Source: an uncultured Eubacteriales bacterium
Lineage (GTDB): Bacteria > Bacillota > Clostridia > Peptostreptococcales > Anaerovoracaceae
DNA length: 64,000 nucleotides
Direction: 5' to 3'
Assembly (NCBI GenBank): GCA_900315485.1
Contig: OMZI01000012.1
Span: forward strand, 21,667-85,666
Part shown: positions 16,141 through 24,211 of the stretch, piece by piece
How the letters are laid out: every line of letters begins with the position of its first letter
Numbering within the stretch: the first letter of the stretch is position 1
Program-made: the position numbers and the translations under genes
Notes under the pieces: generated by a model
What the model saw: only the letters and a program-made list of their open reading frames with translations
What the model was told of the DNA's origin: nothing
Database searches by the model: none

Positions 16141-17508
16141 ATGAAAGTAGCTATACTCGGAGCAGGAAAGCTCGGAATAAGGATCACGGAAGCCCTTCTG
16201 GACGGCGATTATGATATCACGCTTGTCGACACTAATGAGGACAAGCTGAATGCGCTTTCCCAGCAGTACGATGTGATGACAGTCACAGGTGATGCCAAGA
16301 CAGTTGAGCTGTTAAGACAGATCAATGTCAGCACATTTGATTTTCTTTTCAGCTGTACTACATCTGACGACACCAATATACTTGCAGCATCCTTTGCAAA
16401 GTCGCTCGGCTGTCCTAAAGTCGCAGCCAGAGTAAGGGATCCTGAGCATATGAGCCAGATGGATTTCATCTGCGATCACATGAACATAGATTTGCTTGTA
16501 AACCCGGATACTCTCATCACATCTGAGATTTACCGCTATCTTATCGAAAAGTACACACTGAGCAACGGAATCTATACATCCAAAAATATCGGACTTATAG
16601 AGTTCGAGGCTTCGCGTTTCCCTCAGATAGTCGGACTCAACCTCATCAAATTCCGTGAGATCGTGCCTAATATGATAATGGTCGCTATCTCGCGCGGAGG
16701 AAAGCTTATCATCCCTCACGGCAACGATGTCATCAATCCGGGAGATCTGCTCTACCTCATGGGTAACAAGCAGGATGTATTCTCTCTTGCCAAAACTGTT
16801 CATGCTAGGCTCAGATCCTCTGACGCCCGCAAGGTCATGATCATCGGCGGAGGCAAAACGGGTTACTATCTTGCGAGAAGACTCGCAGAGTACGGCTCAC
16901 AGGTCAAGATCGTAGAGAAGGACAAGAAGCGCTGCCACTACCTCTCCGAGCGTCTCAGAAACGTAATGGTACTGAACGGTGACGGCGCTGACATTTCCCT
17001 TCTTGAGGAAGAAAACTTCGAGCAGATGGACGCCTTCGTTACAGCAACAGGATATGACGAGGAGAACATCCTTCTCGCTCTTACAGCCAAGAATCACGGT
17101 GTTGAAGACGTCATCTCCAAAATAAGCCACGAGAGTTACAATGACCTCATTTCTACTCTGGATCTCGACATGGTTCTGAATCCGCTTGACATAACAGCAT
17201 CCACAATGCTGAGAACGATCAGAGGAAGCAAGCGTGTCATCTCATCTGTCCTGCTCCAGGGTCAGGCTGAACTGATGGAATTCTATGTTGACAAAGGGAT
17301 GAGCTGCACCAACATACCTCTGAAGGATTTCAAGCTGCCTGAATACATCATCGTTGCAGCTGTCCACAGAGGGCTTGAGACGATCATACCTGATGGTAAT
17401 ACAAGGATGCTCCCTGGCGACAGAGTAGTCATCGTATGCCTGGTATCTCATATAGGATATGTAGAAAAGCTGTTCAAGCAGTCAACATTCCTTCACAAGC
17501 TTCCGTAA
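16141..17508 (+). CDS. trkA: Trk potassium uptake regulatory subunit TrkA
   Basis: Cytoplasmic NAD(H)-binding gating subunit of the Trk K+ uptake system. 455 residues with two RCK units in tandem: RCK-N at 1-120 with the Rossmann motif GAGKLG, TrkA-C at about 130-220, then a second RCK-N at about 228-350 with GGGKTG and a second TrkA-C at 365-450. The two-unit form of about 450 residues is typical for TrkA, in contrast to the single-unit KtrA. It starts a three-gene operon with two trkH genes. CGGAG lies 8 nt upstream of the ATG. Confidence 0.96.
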   Translation: MKVAILGAGKLGIRITEALLDGDYDITLVDTNEDKLNALSQQYDVMTVTGDAKTVELLRQINVSTFDFLFSCTTSDDTNILAASFAKSLGCPKVAARVRDPEHMSQMDFICDHMNIDLLVNPDTLITSEIYRYLIEKYTLSNGIYTSKNIGLIEFEASRFPQIVGLNLIKFREIVPNMIMVAISRGGKLIIPHGNDVINPGDLLYLMGNKQDVFSLAKTVHARLRSSDARKVMIIGGGKTGYYLARRLAEYGSQVKIVEKDKKRCHYLSERLRNVMVLNGDGADISLLEEENFEQMDAFVTATGYDEENILLALTAKNHGVEDVISKISHESYNDLISTLDLDMVLNPLDITASTMLRTIRGSKRVISSVLLQGQAELMEFYVDKGMSCTNIPLKDFKLPEYIIVAAVHRGLETIIPDGNTRMLPGDRVVIVCLVSHIGYVEKLFKQSTFLHKLP

Positions 17509-17531
17509 GCTGTTACAGGCGGCAATTATAA

Positions 17532-18998
17532 ATGAAGAAAAACGTTCTCGGTTTTTATGGATATTTTCTCATTTTTCTGGCAGGGTGCCTTATGGTTCCC
17601 CTCCTTGTTGCTTTATTGTACGGCGAAAATGACTGTGCCGTATCATTTCTTGTATCAATTGTCCTATGCGCCCTGCCGGGAATAATCATTTACAGCAGGA
17701 ACAGCACAGGATTTCAGGAAGGCCGACTCAAGGCCAGATACAGCTATCTTATAGTCACATCATCATGGATCATCGCTTCCGTCGCAGGAGCGCTTCCGTA
17801 TGTTATCTCCGGAAGCATCCCGGATTTTGCGGAAGCTTTTTTTGAGACCTGCTCAGGGTTCTCGACGACAGGCTCGACCATTCTTCAGGAAATAGAATCA
17901 CTTCCAAAGTCTATTCTCTTCTGGCGCTGCGCTACGCAGTGGCTCGGCGGCATGGGAATAATAGTTCTGTTCGTTGCGCTGCTTCCGAATTTCGGCATCA
18001 AGGCTCAGAACATTGCCGGCGCAGAGACCCCGGGGCCTATTTCAAGCAAAGTGTCTGCAAGGTTTTCTGAGACTGCGCGTCTTATGTACATGGCATATAT
18101 CATACTCACGGGTGTTCTTGTACTTCTCCTGCTGCCGGGCGGCATGAGTTTCTATGATGCAGTATGTCATGCTATGACAGCTATGGCTACAGGTGGATAC
18201 TCCACATACAATAACGGGATCGCTCATTTCAACAGCTACTATATCTACTGGGTGCTGACCGTCTTCATGTTCATAGCAGGAACCAACTTCAACCTGTTCT
18301 TTGTAGCCATTCAGGGCAGTCCGCGCAAAGCTCTTGCCGATGAAGAGTTCAGGTTCTATCTCCTGACTGTCATAACAGCTGTTGCTCTTGTAGTCATCTC
18401 TCTCATGACCGAAGGCGGTTATACGGATTTTGGAGCAGCACTTACTGATTCAGCATTTCAGGTAGTGACTCTGATGAGTACTACAGGCTATGCAACAGCA
18501 AATTACATAGAGTGGCCGGCATTTGCACAGATGATACTGGTCCTTCTGATGTTCACTGGTGCGAGCAGCTCATCGACTGCCGGAGGAATCAAAGAGATAA
18601 GGATCCTTATTTTCCTGAGGATGATCAAATTCGAAGTAAAACGGCTCCTCCATCTGAATATCGTAGACGATATCCGCTACAACGGACGCAGGATGATGCC
18701 TGAGACACTGACTTATATAATGACATTCATGACGACATACATACTCACCCTTGTTGCCGGCACCCTTCTCATTTCGCTTACAGGTGAAGGCAACCTCGTG
18801 TCTAATTTCACCGCTGTCCTTACCTGCATCAGCAATGTAGGACCGGGACTTGACATGGTGGGTCCTGAGTGCAACTTCCACTTCTACTCAACATTCAGCA
18901 AGTATGTGCTGTCGTTTATAATGCTTGCAGGAAGGCTTGAACTATCTACCTTCTTTATAATTTTCACACGTTATTTCTGGAAACCTGACAGAGTATGA
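17532..18998 (+). CDS. trkH: Trk potassium uptake membrane subunit TrkH (first copy)
   Basis: 488-residue pore subunit of the K+ uptake system, with about ten membrane helices in four M1-P-M2 repeats. The pore loops are visible: FETCSGFSTTGSTIL, MTAMATGGYST, LMSTTGYATAN and a fourth, LTCISNVGPGLDMVGP. SSSTAGGIKEIRI after the third repeat is a TrkH hallmark. It follows trkA by 23 nt and its stop overlaps the second trkH start (ATGA). Confidence 0.95.
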   Translation: MKKNVLGFYGYFLIFLAGCLMVPLLVALLYGENDCAVSFLVSIVLCALPGIIIYSRNSTGFQEGRLKARYSYLIVTSSWIIASVAGALPYVISGSIPDFAEAFFETCSGFSTTGSTILQEIESLPKSILFWRCATQWLGGMGIIVLFVALLPNFGIKAQNIAGAETPGPISSKVSARFSETARLMYMAYIILTGVLVLLLLPGGMSFYDAVCHAMTAMATGGYSTYNNGIAHFNSYYIYWVLTVFMFIAGTNFNLFFVAIQGSPRKALADEEFRFYLLTVITAVALVVISLMTEGGYTDFGAALTDSAFQVVTLMSTTGYATANYIEWPAFAQMILVLLMFTGASSSSTAGGIKEIRILIFLRMIKFEVKRLLHLNIVDDIRYNGRRMMPETLTYIMTFMTTYILTLVAGTLLISLTGEGNLVSNFTAVLTCISNVGPGLDMVGPECNFHFYSTFSKYVLSFIMLAGRLELSTFFIIFTRYFWKPDRV

Positions 18999-20470
18999 AA
19001 CTGACCAACAACAGAAAATTCTTCCTGAATATCTTCTCTGCGGTCATGATCGCATACGGTATCGCTGCGATGCCTTCTGTTTTCGCGGCTCTGTATTTCG
19101 GTAATGACAGATCACTGATACCACTTGCGATAGTATCATCAGCAACGATCATATGCGGAATCATCATACGTCATTTATATGACCTGAATGCCTCCGTTGT
19201 CCGCCCGAGGATGAACTACATGGCTGTTATGATGAGCTGGCTTGCCTCCATAGCGCTGACATCTGCGGTCTTCTATTTCAGCGTGGCTGAGTTCTCTGTA
19301 ACGACTGCGATATTTGAGGCAACAGCATGCCTCACAACTACAGGTGTCGGAAATCTCGGAATAGAAAGCCTGCCTGAATCACTCATGCTGTGGCGTTCAG
19401 TCCTGAGCTGGCTCGGAGGAGTCGGGATAATACTCATCGCTTTCAGTTTCATTTCAGGGAGACAGCTCAGCGGCCGCGCTCTTGTATCCGTTGAAGTTCC
19501 GGGGCCGGATTTTCTAAAGTCCACACAGACCTTCAGATACACATACAGGCATATTATCAGACTTTACGCAGTCCTTACAGCGGTTCATTTTGTGCTGCTG
19601 TGTATTGCAGGCATGACACCTTATACTTCCCTTCTGACAAGCCTGAGCAACATCAGCACTGCCGGGCTGCAGCATATCAGCAACGGTGATATAACAGCAC
19701 TTCCGGGAACCCAGAAGGCGATCATCGTCTTTTTCTCGTTCATTTCGTCGCTCAACGTCTCATTCCTTCTGATGATGTTCTTCCGGAGATCTTTCAGCTT
19801 CAGGAGAACTTCAGAAATAGGCGTATACACGTTAAGGGTCGTCATAACATCTGTGGTAATTGCTGCTGTACTCTGCTTCACAAGAGGCATGGGCGCAGCG
19901 TCAGCCGTCGCTGACGCACTGATGCAGACAGTATCATATCTGTCCACATCAGGCTACATCGTGTCTGGAAGCCGCTGCTGGCCGTTTATATGCGAGCTTC
20001 TGATTCTTCTTCAGATGTTTGTGGGTGCCTGCGCCGCATCCACCGCAGGCGGCATCAAGACTGCACGTATCCAGATAGGATTCAAGACCATGAGGTTCGG
20101 ACTTTTCAGGCATGTTCATCCGAATGCAGTCAGGCCCGTCAGGATCAACGGCGAGACCGTAAAACCCGAGCAGCTGGTCGGCACAAACATCTACATAGCA
20201 CTGTTCATGCTTGTTTACATCCTTGGCGCCCTGCTTCTGAGTCTGGACAATAAAAACGAGAGCGTTTTCGATGCGCTCAACTACTCCCAGGCCATGCTCA
20301 CCAATACGGGTACTACCGTTGCGGATATGACCAGAATCGGAGGATACAGTGGTTTTTCCCCTCTTTCGCAGATAGTAATGTCCATTGAGATGCTGTGTGG
20401 TAGACTGGAAATATATCCGTTCCTGATGCTATTCTTCAAGAGCTTCTGGAGGACTGACAGCAACAGATAA
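18995..20470 (+). CDS. trkH: TrkH-family potassium uptake subunit (second, divergent copy)
   Basis: 491 residues, same architecture as the preceding trkH but clearly diverged. Pore-loop regions read TTTGVGNLGI, LSNISTAGLQHI, YLSTSGYIVSG and TNTGTTVADM, so a selectivity glycine remains in each repeat. ASTAGGIKTARI is kept. It overlaps the first trkH by 4 nt and ends the trkA-trkH-trkH operon. Either the copies form alternative channels that share TrkA, or a mixed dimer; the sequence does not decide. Confidence 0.93.
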   Translation: MKLTNNRKFFLNIFSAVMIAYGIAAMPSVFAALYFGNDRSLIPLAIVSSATIICGIIIRHLYDLNASVVRPRMNYMAVMMSWLASIALTSAVFYFSVAEFSVTTAIFEATACLTTTGVGNLGIESLPESLMLWRSVLSWLGGVGIILIAFSFISGRQLSGRALVSVEVPGPDFLKSTQTFRYTYRHIIRLYAVLTAVHFVLLCIAGMTPYTSLLTSLSNISTAGLQHISNGDITALPGTQKAIIVFFSFISSLNVSFLLMMFFRRSFSFRRTSEIGVYTLRVVITSVVIAAVLCFTRGMGAASAVADALMQTVSYLSTSGYIVSGSRCWPFICELLILLQMFVGACAASTAGGIKTARIQIGFKTMRFGLFRHVHPNAVRPVRINGETVKPEQLVGTNIYIALFMLVYILGALLLSLDNKNESVFDALNYSQAMLTNTGTTVADMTRIGGYSGFSPLSQIVMSIEMLCGRLEIYPFLMLFFKSFWRTDSNR

Positions 20471-20471
20471 T

Positions 20472-20515
20472 AAAACAGACTGCTTTCCGGTTATCCGGAT
20501 ACAGTCTGTTTTTTA
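20472..20515 (+). terminator. Terminator between trkH2 and the convergent K+ channel gene
   Basis: AAAACAGACTG and CAGTCTGTTTT form an 11-bp stem followed by T residues on the plus strand. The minus strand also has a short T-rich tail, so it may work in both directions. Confidence 0.85.
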
Positions 20516-20538
20516 TTGTTGTAATTATACTGTTAATT

Positions 20539-21750
20539 CTAGAATGAAGGCTCTTCGATATAATTCTCCTTGCTCTCCTTGGTATACAGAAGAATTTTGT
20601 CTCCTGCCCTGAGAACAAGATCACCGTCCGGGATCAGCATATTGCCACCACGGTCTACGAGGATAATAAATGACTGTCTGGACATATCTATCTCTCTTAT
20701 CATCTTTCCGTTCCAGCTGTGGCTGCGCTTGAGCTCTACTTCCCTGAGATTCGTAAGGTAGTCGCCCTTGACTGCTTCAGCGCATATGATCAGCTTATCG
20801 CCTTCAATGACCTGTACATTTCCTCTAGGTATAATAGTCCTGTTTTCCCTTACGATAGCAGCGATGATGGAGGCTTTCGGCATTCCGAGTTCCCTGATAT
20901 ATCTGCCGTTCCATCTATCGTTGTGCCTGATATCCACCTCTATGAAATGAATGGCTTCCTCGCGCTGAACATCAGAAAGACGTTTTGCCCTCTGATATTC
21001 CTCAACGAATCCGGCGCTTATGATACCGGTAGGGATGGCAACCATGCCTACGCCGAGGAAAGTTATGAGGATACCGAGTATCTGTCCCATTACAGTAACA
21101 GGATATATGTCACCATAACCGACTGTAAGAAGAGTCGATGTCGCCCACCAGATGCCTGAAAAGGCATTCTTGAAAACATCAGGCTGCGCCTCGTGTTCCA
21201 CGCTGTACATGCACAGGCTTGATGCCAGAATGAGCAGAATGATGATGAAAACGGATGCCATGAGCTGTGTTTTCTTGCCCTGGATGACTTTACCGATGAT
21301 CCCCAGCGAGTCATAATACGCATTGATCCTGAACAGCCTGAAGATCCTGACTACTCTGAGCATTCTGAACACTGCTGCTCCGGCCGGAAAGAATACCGGC
21401 AGGTAGTACGGCAGGAATGACAGAAGGTCTATGATCCCGTAGCCGGAGAAAATATACGAAATGGCTGCATCCTGCTTGCTCTTGTGCGGATACAGTCTGT
21501 CCGAGGTGTACAGCCTCAGTATGTAGTCAAACGCAAAGAAAGCGACTGTCACAGCCTCAGTCCAGTGAAGCAGCTGATAATGTGCTTTATAGAAATCTTC
21601 AAATGTCATGGCAAAAGCCGTCGCGAGGTTGATGATCAGCAGCACTGTACTGAGGATGTCGTATCCCTGGTTCAGCTTGTCATCCACGACTCCGACAGAT
21701 ACCATTTTGAATAATCTGTCTTTGAATTTCGATTCCGCCTTCGCTTCCAA
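20539..21750 (-). CDS. Voltage-gated-type potassium channel with C-terminal TrkA-C domains
   Basis: 403 residues. Six membrane helices with an S4-like RMLRVVRIFRLFR (about residues 128-140), a pore loop with the K+ filter TVGYGD, and a conserved pore helix end (VAIPTGIISAGF). The cytoplasmic tail (about 255-400) holds two TrkA-C-like units (IREL ... IIPRGNVQVIEGDKLII and IREID ... LIPDGDLVLRAGDKILL). The protein is convergent with trkH2, so the region groups K+ uptake with a ligand-controlled channel. Cyclic di-AMP is a known TrkA-C ligand in Firmicutes, but binding here is only a possibility. Confidence 0.92.
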   Translation of the reverse strand: MEAKAESKFKDRLFKMVSVGVVDDKLNQGYDILSTVLLIINLATAFAMTFEDFYKAHYQLLHWTEAVTVAFFAFDYILRLYTSDRLYPHKSKQDAAISYIFSGYGIIDLLSFLPYYLPVFFPAGAAVFRMLRVVRIFRLFRINAYYDSLGIIGKVIQGKKTQLMASVFIIILLILASSLCMYSVEHEAQPDVFKNAFSGIWWATSTLLTVGYGDIYPVTVMGQILGILITFLGVGMVAIPTGIISAGFVEEYQRAKRLSDVQREEAIHFIEVDIRHNDRWNGRYIRELGMPKASIIAAIVRENRTIIPRGNVQVIEGDKLIICAEAVKGDYLTNLREVELKRSHSWNGKMIREIDMSRQSFIILVDRGGNMLIPDGDLVLRAGDKILLYTKESKENYIEEPSF

Positions 21751-21777
21751 ATTATGCTCCTGCTCTTTCCTGTTACC

Positions 21778-22668
21778 CTACATTTTATCCTCAACGAACT
21801 GTTTCTTGAGTCTGAAGGATTTGACCTCAAGCTCATAATCAGGATTATCGTTAGGGATCTCTATACCCTTGAGATCTGCAGCCGTCTTCAGCATTGTTAC
21901 GGCAAGCCACGGATTTGCAACAAGAACCGGCCCGAGAAGATTGGTGAATATAGCATTGTTATATACAACACCATCTATGCCGTCCTGTCCGTTGTTGCCT
22001 CTGCCATAGATGACTGAGCCGAATCTGCTGTAATTGGTGTTCTCATAGAACTCCACATCCGCCATCTGGATCTGTGTGCCGATGAGTTCCATGGAATATC
22101 CGCCGTATTCAGCTCTGATATCGAGGTCATTGCCGTAAACATATTCCCTCTCTTCAGAGATTGCCGGGATCATGCAGAGCCCGTCGATAGTCTCTCCGAG
22201 GCCGTTTGCTGAATCAGGATCGAATCTTCTTATCCTCTCTCCGAACATCGCCATTGTCGTTCCGGTTACAAGCATTACCTTGCCGTACGCGACGTACTCT
22301 GCAAGGCTTCTTGTATATGTGCCGATGTCCTTCATGACGGCTTCGAACGAGCTGATCTCTCCCGGTCCGTAGAACAGGATATCGTAGTCCAGCGGATTAA
22401 AGTCTCCCGAACCCAGATCGATCCTGTGGACCTTCGGCACGAGGCCGAGATTCTGAGCATAGCGTACAAGCGCCATGACATTTCCTCTGTCTCCGTGGAG
22501 ATACAGAGTGTCCGGATACATCCATGCGATGTCTATCTCCGGCTTCAGCATGCTGATGATCCTGGTCTTGTTCTTTTCGTCTCTTGCACCTTCTTCCCTG
22601 ATGATGTCCTCAACAGTCAGAAGCTGTGTATCTTTTCTGTTCTTATTCTTCTTGTTATTATCTTCCAT
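21778..22668 (-). CDS. gatD: GatD-like (CobB/CobQ-type) glutamine amidotransferase homologue lacking catalytic residues
   Basis: 296 residues, homologous along its length to GatD, which supplies ammonia to MurT for lipid II amidation. Shared segments include MYPDTLYLHGDRGNVMAL, LFYGPGE and GNNGQDGIDGVVYNN. The usual nucleophile motif C-G-G-Y-Q is replaced by GTTMAMFG (residues 136-143, Cys to Gly), and the usual TYLHGP is TNLLGP (residues 242-247, His to Leu). The start at 22668 lies 1 nt after the murT stop with the ribosome site inside murT. It keeps the fold and operon but should not hydrolyse glutamine in the normal way. Role: scaffold, regulator or ammonia-dependent partner of MurT. Confidence 0.88.
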   Translation of the reverse strand: MEDNNKKNKNRKDTQLLTVEDIIREEGARDEKNKTRIISMLKPEIDIAWMYPDTLYLHGDRGNVMALVRYAQNLGLVPKVHRIDLGSGDFNPLDYDILFYGPGEISSFEAVMKDIGTYTRSLAEYVAYGKVMLVTGTTMAMFGERIRRFDPDSANGLGETIDGLCMIPAISEEREYVYGNDLDIRAEYGGYSMELIGTQIQMADVEFYENTNYSRFGSVIYGRGNNGQDGIDGVVYNNAIFTNLLGPVLVANPWLAVTMLKTAADLKGIEIPNDNPDYELEVKSFRLKKQFVEDKM

Positions 22669-22669
22669 C

Positions 22670-24055
22670 TTACTTCCCTTTCCTGACCATTTCCTGAATA
22701 ATCTCAAACTTGTGAAGTGTGACGGCAAGATAAATATTCGTGTAGCCGCAGTCCTCGATTATATCGAGTATCTCTTCCTCATCACCGGTAGGTATGATAT
22801 CGACCCTGGACGGATCGACACCGCCGTACATGAAGCAGTTCGCTGCATCATATGCAACTGTATCAGTAACAAAATAGAACCGCTTTACGTTGGATCTGAT
22901 GAGCTGTGAATAGTCGCAGTCGAATGCGTAGAAGGTATTCATATAGAATGGATCTATATCGTTGACTGTATCCAGCCCGATGATCACTACCTTGTCTTCC
23001 TTGTCCGCTGCGATAGTATTGATAAAGTTCTGGAATGTCTCAGGATTCTCCTGCTTGAATCTCATGAACTTTATATGTCTGCCCTTATATGTTACCGACT
23101 CTATCCTTCCTGCAAGAAGCTTGAAGCTCTTCAGAGCCTCTGCGCACTGTGCTTCGGTGAGTCCTGCTATCTCCTTGCATGCAGCAGTGGCTGCAGCATA
23201 GTTATACAGCATATGAGGCGGATCATAAGGCATTGTGTATTCTGTTCCGTTGATGCGGAAAGTTCTTGCGGCAAAATCAGCATTTGTTGACCTGTAGTCT
23301 GCCTGTCTTCTGCGGCCTTCCTTAAGATTGCCGTTATTGTTCGTATATCCGCATTTATCGCAGTGGAATGAGCCGAGACTGTCATTGTTGTAGTAATCAA
23401 ATTTGATACTGCACTGGCACTTCGGACACGGAAGAGTCACGAATGTATCGTCCTTTCTGAAGGCCTGTGAGTGCTTCTCCGCACCGTAGAATACTGTCTT
23501 AGGAGCATAATCAGCCAGTGAACAGGATCTCGGTTCATCGCCGTTCAGGAAGACATTCATGCCGAATTTCTCAATGACTCGTCTGATCTTTCTGTAGATG
23601 TAGTCCGGATCTCCGTTTCGCTGCATCTGGTCCTTGAGGATGTTCGTAACGATCAGATTGTTGCAGGGAAGCTGCTCCCTGATCTGATAGAGATATCTCT
23701 CATCAGTCTCAAAGACAAAATAATCGGCCTTGACATTTCCGCCAAGCGAAGAAGCCTTGAGCAGAGATGTAGCAACTCCGGTTGTAAGGTTGGCGCCTTC
23801 AAGATTGGATACTACGCTGAAACCGTTATATCTCAGGATATGAGCGACAAGATTGGTAACTGTGGACTTGCCGTCAGTTCCTGTGATGAAAATCACCTTA
23901 TCGGCATCTATACCCTTGATATGGGCGATCAGTTCAGGATCAATGCGCATAGCAGTCTCACCTGCCCAGTTGGTCCCTCTGTTCTTCGCGATCAGACTTA
24001 TCGCCAGATTCCCGAGCTTTCCTACTGTAATGCCTGCAGTTGTTTTAAAACTCAT
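22670..24055 (-). CDS. murT: MurT-type Mur ligase family protein
   Basis: 461 residues. Mur ligase middle domain with P-loop ITGTDGKST (about residues 57-65), TNILKDQMQRNGD, a four-cysteine zinc ribbon (CPKC ... CDKCG, about 205-235) inserted as in MurT, and a C-terminal DUF1727 domain. The acidic residue corresponding to the aspartate that completes the MurT/GatD triad may be in AYDAANCFMYGG. MurT with GatD converts lipid II D-Glu to D-isoglutamine. Here it is coupled 1 nt upstream of a GatD homologue without catalytic Cys and His, so the true product is uncertain. Confidence 0.9.
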   Translation of the reverse strand: MSFKTTAGITVGKLGNLAISLIAKNRGTNWAGETAMRIDPELIAHIKGIDADKVIFITGTDGKSTVTNLVAHILRYNGFSVVSNLEGANLTTGVATSLLKASSLGGNVKADYFVFETDERYLYQIREQLPCNNLIVTNILKDQMQRNGDPDYIYRKIRRVIEKFGMNVFLNGDEPRSCSLADYAPKTVFYGAEKHSQAFRKDDTFVTLPCPKCQCSIKFDYYNNDSLGSFHCDKCGYTNNNGNLKEGRRRQADYRSTNADFAARTFRINGTEYTMPYDPPHMLYNYAAATAACKEIAGLTEAQCAEALKSFKLLAGRIESVTYKGRHIKFMRFKQENPETFQNFINTIAADKEDKVVIIGLDTVNDIDPFYMNTFYAFDCDYSQLIRSNVKRFYFVTDTVAYDAANCFMYGGVDPSRVDIIPTGDEEEILDIIEDCGYTNIYLAVTLHKFEIIQEMVRKGK

Positions 24056-24161
24056 AATTATCTATCAATTCCTTTTTTTATTATATTATTCATTTTCATA
24101 AGTATACCTTGAAAAGGCTTCTCTGTGTAGTAAAAAGACACGAATCGTCTTTCAAAAGAGA

Positions 24162-24189
24162 AAGACCGGACTCTTATGAACCCGGTCTT
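24162..24189 (-). terminator. Terminator after ispH-rpsA
   Basis: AAGACCGG / CCGGTCTT stem, about 12-nt loop, followed on the minus strand by TTTCTCTTTT, 22 nt after the fusion gene stop. Confidence 0.75.
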
Positions 24190-24211
24190 GAATACTTATG
24201 GAAAACGACGA

